Positions 1-6,463 of a stretch of DNA of 9,749 nucleotides are shown here, piece by piece. The notes below the pieces were generated by a model, which made no database searches, was not told the origin of the DNA, and worked only from the letters and a program-made list of their open reading frames with translations. A program made the translations under genes and the position numbers. Source of the DNA: Phycisphaerae bacterium (GTDB taxonomy: Bacteria; Planctomycetota; Phycisphaerae; Phycisphaerales; SM1A02); contig NZFT01000118.1 in the NCBI GenBank assembly GCA_002690755.1, forward strand, positions 1 through 9,749, in the 5' to 3' direction. The number at the start of each line of letters is the position of its first letter. Positions within the stretch are counted from its first letter, which is position 1.

Positions 1-368
1 CGGAGCAGATCGTTCCGATCGGGTTGCGTGGCGAGTTCGGACTCCGCCGCCGCGAGGTCGACGGAGGCGGGGATCAACCAGAGATTCTCCCGCACCTGCA
101 CCATCGCGTCCTCGATGTCCGCCGCGGGATCGACCAGAAGGTCGTAGACCGTGGTGCCCACGGTCTCGCCGTCGACGCCGAGATGAAGCGAAAGGTGGGC
201 CTGTGGATCGAGATCGATCGCCAGGACCCGCCTTCCCTCCTCACCGATGGCGGCCGCGAGGTTGCAGCTGGTGGTGGTCTTGCCGACACCACCCTTCTGA
301 TTCAACAACGCAGTGCGACGAGGCCCACGTGCTGGGTTCGACGGATTCTCAGTGGCGGGATCGGACAT
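1..368 (-). CDS. parA: ParA/Soj-family partition ATPase, N-terminal part (runs off the window)
   Basis: I translated this from the sequence; the gene starts with ATG at 368 and leaves the window at position 1, so about 122 residues are visible. After an 18-residue polar leader comes LLNQKGGVGKTTT (residues 21-33), the deviant Walker A motif of ParA/MinD ATPases, with the signature lysine K25 and the P-loop lysine K30. Next is VLAIDLDPQAHLSLHLG (48-64), the Walker A' segment typical of Soj/ParA. The family binds DNA as an ATP dimer and segregates chromosomes or plasmids with ParB; in this size class the chromosomal Soj type is the usual assignment. A partner parB would be expected just downstream, outside the window. 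An in-frame TGA lies about 60 bases before the ATG, which limits the start; no clear ribosome binding site is visible. The 68-bp gap to the same-strand gene upstream allows co-transcription. Family assignment is firm; chromosomal versus orphan ParA is not decided. Confidence 0.93.
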   Translation of the reverse strand, partial: MSDPATENPSNPARGPRRTALLNQKGGVGKTTTSCNLAAAIGEEGRRVLAIDLDPQAHLSLHLGVDGETVGTTVYDLLVDPAADIEDAMVQVRENLWLIPASVDLAAAESELATQPDRNDLL

Positions 369-436
369 CGCGGCGAGTGTATCCGGAGCGTCTGGACCGA
401 GTCCGGCGGGCTTCGGAATCGGCGATCACGCCACCC

Positions 437-2245
437 TCAGGGCCGGGGAAGGGTGTTCATGCCCGCCGCGTCGTTCCAGTCGTTGATTCCGAACGCGAGC
501 GGGATGATGTCCCGTCGCCAGGCAGGACTGGAAATCCCCGCGTACTGCACGAATCCTCGCGGACCATCGCGACGGATTCCAAGCAGGATGCTCCCTCCAC
601 CCGCCTCGGAAATGGCTTGGACCAGCCATGCTTCCGGCAGCAGGACCGAAGTCCGCCACCGGTCGCCGAATCGCCGGGTCTCCACCTTCAGCGACTCGTC
701 GGGCCGACCGCGGAGCCGCTCCCAGGAGCCGTCCGGACGAATCTCCACCACGCCGGCGGGCCGCCGTCGATCGCCGACCTGCAGGAAGATCCGATCGTCC
801 GCGTCCACGGTCGGAAGGTGCCGCGCCTCGATGAAGATCTCCCACCGCCCTTCGCGTCGCCGGAGGACCGCCTGCGTAAATTCCGCACCGTTGACCGCCT
901 GCACCACGTCACCATCGACGTCGGCGAGCGTTCGAGGAAGGATGAAGGTTCCGAAGGACGCCCCGGGCGGACGGACGGGGATCGCCCGGGGGCCGAATGG
1001 AATTCGCGTGACTCGGCCCGCGTGCGCGAGGGAGAGCACCTCGTCCGAGGGCAATGGGCCGCCACCGAGATCGGGACGGTCGATCTCGTGACGAGTGATG
1101 GTCGATGGCGCCGCCAGAAGCGGAACCCCCGTGGGATCGGATTCCCAGGTCGCGGTCACCACCAGTTCACCGCGCGTCGGGTTGAGGATGTCGACCTCGA
1201 CCCGATCCCCGTCGGAAGCGATCTCCATCACGAGGAACGCCGGACGCGCGTCCAGCCAGGCGAGCCCCGCACCGACCGCTTCGGACGGGGTGCGGCCCGG
1301 GTCGAGCAGCAGGGATCGGAGTCCGGCGAGCGCCCGCTGGTCGGTAGGCCACGCCGCGACCGATCTCCCACTCGGATCCGCTCGGTCCGTGACCACCGCG
1401 GTCAGTCGTTCACGCAACTGACTGGCGGCGCCACGGCTCGACGACCCCACCCGTCGCAGACCGACCCGCCATTCGTTCGCGATCGACGCGGCGACTCGAC
1501 GCGCCAATTCGTTCTGAAAGTCCTCAGCGGGTGGCCGAGCCGCCTGAAGGTCGGCGAGCAGGCACCAGCGAAACCACTCCAGTGGATCGTCGAGCACCGG
1601 ATCCGCGTCGATCCCCCGGGTGCGAACCACCTCGCGATCCTCGGCCCACGCCGGCATCGGATCGAACCAGGCCGGCGTCCAGACGGTGTCCGCGATGGCG
1701 ATCTCGCCGTCGGCGTCCTCCGGCATGGGCACCAGGAGCACCGGAACGCCGGGCCGACGCTCCATCGGGCCCACCGGTTGCTGCGTCACCTCGAGAATCT
1801 TGTCGGGGCTGGTCCAGGACCGGACTTCGAGTGGTCGATCGTTCAGCCAGACGACGTCGGCCACGATCTCCCGGGCCCCCACCCGCACCGGAATCGTGGT
1901 CGGCCAGGCGATCGGCCGTTCGGGAATGACCAACGGGAGGAGAAGATCACTGCCGCGGATCGCCGCCGGTGAACGAACCGCGGGAATCAGCGGATCCGCC
2001 GGAAGCGGCTCCACCCCGCCCCGGACCGACCCCATCGCCAGAGCGACCGAGAACCAGCCGAGCAGCACCAGAAGCAGGCCACCGAGGCGGGACGAACCGC
2101 ACCAGTGAACGTCTCGGGTCGAGGCTCCGGCCTCCCGCCTGTTTCGGGACCCGACGACGACCGAAGCTCCTCGGGGGGCGATCGATGCGGTCCGGCGCAG
2201 TTTGACGGTTCGGAGTCTCATGGGCATTCGTGGCGACGTCTCCAT
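437..2245 (-). CDS. Large exported or membrane-anchored protein, unrecognised, possible CBM9/DOMON-like C-terminal domain
   Basis: This is a 602-residue protein I cannot assign to a named family. Residues 54-72 are one hydrophobic segment (LGGLLLVLLGWFSVALAMG) after a long basic N-terminus, so it is either a signal peptide cut near ALA-70/M71 or a single membrane anchor; the rest should be outside the cytoplasm. Starts at M1 (2245), M7 (2227) or M9 (2221) are all possible, and no in-frame start codon lies between M9 and the hydrophobic segment, so a long n-region cannot be avoided. The middle (about 80-430) is Pro/Arg/Asp-rich without a motif I recognise. The C-terminal 160 residues (about 440-602) alternate beta-like stretches such as RWEIFIEARHL, RIFLQVGD and RWRTSVLLPEAWL, recalling the order of a CBM9/DOMON-like sandwich; this is a weak resemblance only. 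It lies 68 bp upstream of parA on the same strand and is divergent from the CBM48-like gene. Confidence 0.8.
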   Translation of the reverse strand: METSPRMPMRLRTVKLRRTASIAPRGASVVVGSRNRREAGASTRDVHWCGSSRLGGLLLVLLGWFSVALAMGSVRGGVEPLPADPLIPAVRSPAAIRGSDLLLPLVIPERPIAWPTTIPVRVGAREIVADVVWLNDRPLEVRSWTSPDKILEVTQQPVGPMERRPGVPVLLVPMPEDADGEIAIADTVWTPAWFDPMPAWAEDREVVRTRGIDADPVLDDPLEWFRWCLLADLQAARPPAEDFQNELARRVAASIANEWRVGLRRVGSSSRGAASQLRERLTAVVTDRADPSGRSVAAWPTDQRALAGLRSLLLDPGRTPSEAVGAGLAWLDARPAFLVMEIASDGDRVEVDILNPTRGELVVTATWESDPTGVPLLAAPSTITRHEIDRPDLGGGPLPSDEVLSLAHAGRVTRIPFGPRAIPVRPPGASFGTFILPRTLADVDGDVVQAVNGAEFTQAVLRRREGRWEIFIEARHLPTVDADDRIFLQVGDRRRPAGVVEIRPDGSWERLRGRPDESLKVETRRFGDRWRTSVLLPEAWLVQAISEAGGGSILLGIRRDGPRGFVQYAGISSPAWRRDIIPLAFGINDWNDAAGMNTLPRP

Positions 2246-2294
2246 GCTACCCGTCGATCACGCGTCGGCGGCGACTCGTTCCATTCCGGCTTCC

Positions 2295-2301
2295 GAGGGG
2301 G
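2295..2301 (+). promoter_or_regulatory. Ribosome binding site of the CBM48-like gene
   Basis: GAGGGGG lies 7 bases before the ATG at 2309. It decides the start: an upstream in-frame start at 2105 would give a 68-residue Arg/Gly/Ser-rich extension that overlaps the opposite-strand 602-residue gene and does not look like protein. Confidence 0.55.
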
Positions 2302-2308
2302 TCACGAC

Positions 2309-2542
2309 ATGATCGTTCACGACGAGCAGGGTGGAACGGTGTTCACGATCCACGCCCCGGATGCGGAGGTGGTCGAGTTGACCGCGCGATTCGGCGGCGA
2401 CCACGAGCGGACGCTCGCGATGCGGCGATGCGGCGATGGTGGGTGGCGTCTCCGGCTCCATCCCGGATTGCACTGCACCACGTATCGTTTTCGGGTGGAC
2501 GGCCGTTTCCTCGCGGATCAAGGGCAGCGCGAAGCGATCTGA
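2309..2542 (+). CDS. Small stand-alone CBM48/AMPK glycogen-binding-like domain protein
   Basis: The 77-residue product is essentially one early-set (isoamylase N-terminal/CBM48) domain: VFTIHAPDAEVVELTARF (11-28), then MRRCGDGGWRLRLHPG (38-53), then YRFRVDGRFLADQ (59-71). This order, ending in the Y-x-F-x-V-D-G-R turn, is the familiar pattern of glycogen-branching-enzyme N-domains and AMPK-beta modules. There is no signal peptide, so it should be cytoplasmic. The usual FNGW/FNNW segment is replaced by ARFGGDHERT, so one of the tryptophans that stack on glucose in AMPK-beta is missing; W46 probably matches the second. Glycogen binding is therefore uncertain, and a purely structural or protein-protein role is possible. 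It stands 63 bp from the divergent 602-residue gene and 112 bp before the lipoprotein gene. No glycogen-metabolism gene is in the window. Confidence 0.78.
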   Translation: MIVHDEQGGTVFTIHAPDAEVVELTARFGGDHERTLAMRRCGDGGWRLRLHPGLHCTTYRFRVDGRFLADQGQREAI

Positions 2543-2654
2543 AGCCACCGCGACGATCGTCGACCGCGAGGCCGTTTGCCAATTCCGCCAAGTCCGGCCG
2601 CGAATCCCGAAGCATCGGACCCCCATCTCCGCATTGGATTACCCTGTGTGACCG

Positions 2655-3116
2655 ATGCACACGTCTCCACCCAACCGTGTCCGATCCATGGGTCCGATCC
2701 TCGGTGCGTTCGTCCTGACCATCGCCTCGGGTTGCGGAGACGACGCGACGACCGGACCCGAACCGTCCCCGACGGCGCCGACCACCGACACGGCCACCGA
2801 ACTTCGACGGGGATACGAAACCCCCATTCCCATGAACGAGTTCTGGGATGGCACGAAGACCCTCAAGTACGCCTACGAGATGCGGTTCGACACCGATGGG
2901 AAACTGCACCGGAACGGCTGGGGGCGTGCGTACTATGCCAACGGCGCGATCGAACGCGAAGGCACCTACCGCTACGATCACGAGCGTGCGATGAGCGAGC
3001 GGATGGGTACCTGGACCTACTACGAAGCGGACGGAAGCGTGAAACGTGTCGAAGAGCGCGGCGGCGATCCGGTCTGGACCGGCCCCGGTCAGGCCACGCC
3101 TCCTCCCGGAACCTGA
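2655..3116 (+). CDS. Lipoprotein with YwqK/MORN_2-like repeats
   Basis: The 153-residue product starts with a signal sequence (R8, R10, then GPILGAFVLTI) and a cysteine at C27 in the context ASGC, an acceptable but not ideal lipobox because position -3 is Ala. It would be lipidated at C27 and followed by a Thr/Pro/Asp-rich linker to about residue 50. The folded part contains two units of the toxin-antitoxin YwqK/MORN_2 type: GWGRAYYANGAIEREGTY (88-105) and GTWTYYEADGSVKRVEERG (118-136), plus a weaker one near 72-87 (YAYEMRFDTDGKLHRN). These repeats form short beta hairpins; in this group they occur in many lipoproteins of unknown role. M1 (2655) and M12 (2688) are both possible starts; M1 gives the better basic n-region. 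The next gene begins 3 bases after the stop in the same frame, so the two are almost certainly co-transcribed. Confidence 0.8.
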   Translation: MHTSPPNRVRSMGPILGAFVLTIASGCGDDATTGPEPSPTAPTTDTATELRRGYETPIPMNEFWDGTKTLKYAYEMRFDTDGKLHRNGWGRAYYANGAIEREGTYRYDHERAMSERMGTWTYYEADGSVKRVEERGGDPVWTGPGQATPPPGT

Positions 3117-3119
3117 AAC

Positions 3120-3821
3120 GTGTCGACGCCCGATTCCAATCTCGATCACGCCGTTCGATTCCTCGAGTCGATCCGAGGCCGACGCAGCGTGCGTGAGTTC
3201 AGTGACCGCCCCGTGTCGCAGGCGGTGATCGAGCATCTCATCGCGGCCGCCGGCTCGGCCCCGAGCGGCTCCAACAAGCAACCCTGGCAGTTCGTCGCGG
3301 TGCAGGATCCGGAGATCAAGCGTCGGATCAGGGAAGCCGCGGAGGCGGAGGAACGAAATTTCTACGCAGGGCGGGCGAATCCCGAGTGGCTCGAGGACCT
3401 TGCGCCGCTCGGGACCGACGCGGACAAGCCGTTTCTCGAGACCGCGCCCTGGCTGGTGATCGTCTTCAAGCAGTTGCGGAATCTGGAGTCGGAGAATGGA
3501 AGCGACCAGGTCTACTACGTCAACGAGTCGGTCGGCATCGCGGTCGGGATGTTCCTCGCCGCGGCGCAGTTCGCCGGACTCGCCACGCTGACGCACACCC
3601 CGAGTCCCATGAAGTTCCTCACCGGCATCCTCGACCGTCCGGAACACGAACGTGCCTTCATGGTGATCCCGGTCGGCCATCCCGCGGAGGGCTCGACGCC
3701 CCCGGACATCCGACGAAAACCACTCGAAGCGATCATGCGGGTGGATCTGGATCAGCGCCCGAACGAGGACGAGCCGGCACGGCCGCTGCCTTCGTCGATG
3801 CCCCCGCCGCACGACGCATGA
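3120..3821 (+). CDS. Nitroreductase-superfamily flavoprotein, iodotyrosine deiodinase-like
   Basis: The 233-residue protein has FMN-binding nitroreductase hallmarks: RRSVREF (21-27), APSGSNKQPWQF (47-58) and VIPVGHP (182-188) before RRKPLEAI (198-205). Length and segment order match iodotyrosine deiodinase (IYD) closely: TAPWLVIVFKQ, YYVNESVGIAVGMFLAAAQFAGL, and the TP segment before the LDRPEHER region. Aligned by eye to human IYD from memory, the three lid residues that grip the amino-acid part of iodotyrosine (E157, Y161, K182) correspond to E78, Y82 and K103 here with identical spacing (4 and 21). That supports reductive dehalogenation of halotyrosines, or binding of a similar aromatic amino acid, in a cytoplasmic FMN homodimer. 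The GTG start at 3120 is forced, because the codon two before it is the in-frame TGA of the lipoprotein gene. Residues 205-233 extend beyond the family's usual end, are Pro-rich, and are encoded in the overlap with the opposite gene. Substrate remains inferred. Confidence 0.92.
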   Translation: MSTPDSNLDHAVRFLESIRGRRSVREFSDRPVSQAVIEHLIAAAGSAPSGSNKQPWQFVAVQDPEIKRRIREAAEAEERNFYAGRANPEWLEDLAPLGTDADKPFLETAPWLVIVFKQLRNLESENGSDQVYYVNESVGIAVGMFLAAAQFAGLATLTHTPSPMKFLTGILDRPEHERAFMVIPVGHPAEGSTPPDIRRKPLEAIMRVDLDQRPNEDEPARPLPSSMPPPHDA

Positions 3822-4578
3822 CCTCTTCGGCGATGCGTTGCAGCTGATCACGCCGATACGCATGGTCGTCGTGGAATCGGCACCCACCTGACGTGACGCC
3901 CGAACCACCACCGCCGGCCTTCGCCGGAACCCGATAGCCGGGCCCGTACCCGAACCGGGTGAGCCGTCCGAGCGGGGTCGCGGTCGGCACCGTGGCGACG
4001 GATCCCGAGGCCTGCTCGGTGAGGTCGCCCGGCATCGTTCCCGCCCCGAGATCAAGCGGATTCAACGGCAGGATCCGACCATGCCCCGCTTCGGTGCCCA
4101 ACGGCATGCCACCGATGACGAAGACCGTCGAGGCCGGTATGTCGGGCAGGATCCCCTGCTGGGTCGCGACGTAGATCGACTGCGGAAAGGTGGCGACCAG
4201 ACCGCCGTCGGCCCGCATGAAACCACCACCCGGTCGCGCGAAGACCTGGCTGTATCCAGAGGGCATCTGGAGTCCGAATTCGACCGTCCTCAGTCCCCCG
4301 TCGAGCGGCCCTCGATCGGCCACGGTCTGATCGACCGGCCGGAGATCGACGGCTCGAACGGGTTCCATGTCGACGTCTCGACTCGACCGCCCGCGAATCC
4401 GCGCCTCCGACATCGAACCCAGATAGGTCGGTTCGGCATCGGTGATCCGATCCGGTGGCGAAGCGTCCGCGTCGCCGACCGGAAGGACGATCGGCGACAT
4501 CAGCAGGGCCGTGGCCAGCGAGGCGGACGCGAGGGGAATCCGGCGTCGAATGGAATGCGATCGAGGAAGCGGCTTCAC
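3733..4578 (-). CDS. Secreted protein of unknown function
   Basis: I do not recognise the 281-residue product. The N-terminus is a clear signal peptide: basic MKPLPRSHSIRRR, hydrophobic IPLASASLATALLMSPIVLP, and a likely cut after D-A-D-A (39/40). The mature protein is rich in Gly, Pro and Met, with GLQMPSGYSQVFARPGGGF and TVFVIGGMPLGTEAGHG in the centre and a glycine run before a single cysteine (C233). Then come an HDDHAYRRDQLQRIAEEVMRR segment (about 236-256) that looks like a short helix and a Pro/Ala/Arg tail. The GTG start at 4578 lies 2 bp after the stop of the biotin ligase gene, so it is probably translated from the same mRNA. The last 29 codons overlap the end of the convergent deiodinase-like gene. 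A secreted protein in a cofactor operon is unexpected; it may simply be carried along. Confidence 0.75.
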   Translation of the reverse strand: MKPLPRSHSIRRRIPLASASLATALLMSPIVLPVGDADASPPDRITDAEPTYLGSMSEARIRGRSSRDVDMEPVRAVDLRPVDQTVADRGPLDGGLRTVEFGLQMPSGYSQVFARPGGGFMRADGGLVATFPQSIYVATQQGILPDIPASTVFVIGGMPLGTEAGHGRILPLNPLDLGAGTMPGDLTEQASGSVATVPTATPLGRLTRFGYGPGYRVPAKAGGGGSGVTSGGCRFHDDHAYRRDQLQRIAEEVMRRAAGASTKAAAVPARPRSGADPDPPA

Positions 4579-4580
4579 GC

Positions 4581-5417
4581 TCAGGTCATCGGCCCACCGG
4601 GCGGGTCGACTCTAGCGCAATCGTCCCCGCCCGGTTCCCAGGACAGGATCCGGGTCGATGCCGCAGGCCACGCCTCCACGACCCCGTCGTCGCCGCGAAC
4701 GCGGAGCGAGCCGGCCGGATCGAGCGCTTCCAGCGTCCCCCGATGGACCCGATCCCCGCATTCGATCTCGACCCGGCGACCGGTCGGGAGATGGGCCGCC
4801 ACGAATCGTGCCGCGAGCGTGGCCGGATCCGCGTCGAGGGCGTTCGCGATCTGACCCGGCAGCGTCTCGATCAGGTCGATGCGTCGATACCCCGGGGCGG
4901 CTCCGAGCTCCTCGAGCCCGATCGCGGAGAGACCCTCGGGCCACGTCCGGCGGTGCACGTTGACCCCGATCCCGATCACCGCGACGTCGTCCGCGACTTC
5001 GACGAGGATCCCGCCGACCTTCGCACCACACCGTCGTTCGACGAGATCGTTCGGGAACTTGATGCCGACCCGGCGGCGTTCGGAGGCGGGGAGCGCCGCC
5101 CGGATCGCGCCGAGCACACCGACGGTCGAACCGAGCAGCAGTCGGTCGACCGCCTCGGCCTTCGTGGCGAGGCTGATCGCCACCCCGGTGCCGAGATCCT
5201 CGATCCAGCGTCGGCCCAGTCGGCCTCGACCACGGGTCTGACGCCCCGCGACCACCACGGCGCCGGGCCCGGTGGAACGCGCGACGTCCTGGGTCGAATC
5301 GCACGTCGCCAGCACCCGGACCAGCGCGGAATCGAAACGAGTGCCTCGACAGCCGGCTTCGATCCGGTCCGCCCAGTCCTGCAGTTCGACCGGTGACGCA
5401 CGATCGGGCGAGGTCAT
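4581..5417 (-). CDS. birA: Biotin-[acetyl-CoA-carboxylase] ligase (monofunctional, no DNA-binding domain)
   Basis: The 278-residue protein activates biotin with ATP and attaches it to the biotin carboxyl carrier protein of acetyl-CoA carboxylase in the cytoplasm. Visible motifs in order are CDSTQD (39-44), the adenylate-binding loop RQTRGRGRLGRRW (59-71), KFPNDL (120-125; normally KWPNDL) and KVGGILVE (133-140), followed by IGIGVNVH and a C-terminal SH3-like part with GTLEALDPAGSLRV. There is no N-terminal winged helix, so this is the class I, non-repressor form; it should not regulate biotin genes. The ATG at 5417 overlaps the nadC stop (ATGA), indicating translational coupling. The next gene follows after 2 bp. 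Confidence 0.95.
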   Translation of the reverse strand: MTSPDRASPVELQDWADRIEAGCRGTRFDSALVRVLATCDSTQDVARSTGPGAVVVAGRQTRGRGRLGRRWIEDLGTGVAISLATKAEAVDRLLLGSTVGVLGAIRAALPASERRRVGIKFPNDLVERRCGAKVGGILVEVADDVAVIGIGVNVHRRTWPEGLSAIGLEELGAAPGYRRIDLIETLPGQIANALDADPATLAARFVAAHLPTGRRVEIECGDRVHRGTLEALDPAGSLRVRGDDGVVEAWPAASTRILSWEPGGDDCARVDPPGGPMT

Positions 5418-6343
5418 TCGATGTCGAGCCCGAAGTCGACCTGCACCGCGGAGTGGGTGATCGCACCCACCGCGATCCGGTCGACGCCGGTCTCCGCGAC
5501 TTCACGGACCGAGTCGAGGGTGACGCCACCGGACGCTTCGAGAAGCAGGGCGCGACGACGCCGGTCTCGCCGTTCGACCGCCGCCCGCATGGTCTCGAGA
5601 TCCATGTTGTCGAGGAGCACCACGTCCACGGTGCCGGACGGAAGATCGAGAATCTCCTCGAACTGCTCGAGGCGGTCCACCTCGATCTCGATGAATCGGG
5701 GCCGCATCTGTTCCCGGGCGGCGCTGACCGCGGCTTCGATCGCCTCGCCGGGATTCGGGCCGATCCCCACCAGATGGTTGTCCTTCACGAGCACCGCGTC
5801 GTAGAGCCCGATTCGATGGAGCGTTCCCCCACCCGCCCGGACCGCGTACTTTTCGATCGTCCGGAGACCGGGCGTGGTCTTTCGCGTGTCGACGATCGTC
5901 ACCCCCGTCCCGGCCACCGCCTCCACGAACTCCCGGGTTTGCGTCGCGACGCCGGACGCCCGCCCCAGCAGGTTCAGCAGGGTCCGTTCGACGGGAAGCA
6001 ACACCGCGAGCGGACCGCGGAATTCCATGACCCGGGTCCCCGCCTCCACCCGGTCGCCGTCCACCGCGAGCGGTTCGGATTCGATCCCCCCCGCGGCGCG
6101 AGCCGCGATCCGGCGGACGATCGGCAGGCCGCAGACCACGCCTTCCTGCCGGGCCCGGATCTCCGCCCGGACCTCGACGTCGGGCGCGATGAACGCCTCG
6201 GTGGTGATGTCGCCGACATCGCCGAAATCCTCGACCAGCCATCGTTCGATGGCCGCCTCGAGCGTCGGCTCGACCAGTCGATCGAAGAGCTCCGCGAGCG
6301 AACATTCACCGAAGGGTTCGAATCGACTGTTTGCTTCGGACAC
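5414..6343 (-). CDS. nadC: Nicotinate-nucleotide pyrophosphorylase (carboxylating), quinolinate phosphoribosyltransferase
   Basis: NadC converts quinolinate and PRPP to nicotinate mononucleotide, CO2 and pyrophosphate in de novo NAD synthesis. The sequence carries the full signature: LVEDFGDVGDITTE (36-49), ERTLLNLLGRASGVATQT (119-136), DTRKTTPGLRTIEKYAV (152-168), GGGTLHRIGLYDAVLVKDNHL (171-191), then EIEVD, VVLLDN, LEASGGV and GVDRIAVGAITHS near the end. Conserved R154, K155, H176, R177 and K187 line the active site in the family. I chose GTG at 6343 (309 residues). The frame stays open far upstream, but that extension is Arg/Ser-rich, crosses the HIT gene on the other strand and is not NadC-like. 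An ATG at 6433 would add 30 unrelated residues. It is the first gene of the nadC-birA-secreted protein operon. The usual partners nadA and nadB are not in the window. Confidence 0.96.
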   Translation of the reverse strand: MSEANSRFEPFGECSLAELFDRLVEPTLEAAIERWLVEDFGDVGDITTEAFIAPDVEVRAEIRARQEGVVCGLPIVRRIAARAAGGIESEPLAVDGDRVEAGTRVMEFRGPLAVLLPVERTLLNLLGRASGVATQTREFVEAVAGTGVTIVDTRKTTPGLRTIEKYAVRAGGGTLHRIGLYDAVLVKDNHLVGIGPNPGEAIEAAVSAAREQMRPRFIEIEVDRLEQFEEILDLPSGTVDVVLLDNMDLETMRAAVERRDRRRRALLLEASGGVTLDSVREVAETGVDRIAVGAITHSAVQVDFGLDIE

Positions 6344-6373
6344 GGGGGTGGTTTCCAGAAGGATGAGGTTCGA

Positions 6374-6390
6374 CGCGAAGCGTCTTCGCG
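6374..6390. repeat. Perfect inverted repeat between the divergent nadC and HIT genes
   Basis: The 7-nt arms CGCGAAG and CTTCGCG flank a 3-nt centre (CGT); two further pairs can form beyond an A/A mismatch. It lies about 30 bp before the nadC start and 73 bp before the HIT start, so it could be an operator or a leader hairpin. Function is not shown. Confidence 0.4.
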
Positions 6391-6463
6391 ACGAGCATCG
6401 TACGATCGATGATCCGTCCCCACCTCGATCCATCCGAACCTCGATCCACGGGAGCCGACCGTC

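Noticed and set aside
203..1972. A 589-codon plus-strand open frame
   Set aside because: Mirror of the 602-residue minus-strand gene and parA; Arg/His/Asp-rich with no hydrophobic core pattern.
2551..2562. A 12-bp palindrome CGACGATCGTCG after the CBM48-like gene
   Set aside because: No loop and no T-run, so not a terminator; such short CG/AT palindromes are frequent in this composition.
2343..4055. A 570-codon minus-strand open frame
   Set aside because: Crosses the CBM48-like, lipoprotein and deiodinase-like genes and is Arg/Pro-rich; an artefact of high third-position GC.
6312..6326. A GGGTTCGAATC string resembling a tRNA T-loop
   Set aside because: Lies inside the nadC coding region; no acceptor, D or anticodon stems fit around it.
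4081..6412. Long plus-strand open frames opposite birA and nadC (for example 4455-5396 and 5393-6412)
   Set aside because: Shadows of two genes identified by unmistakable motifs.
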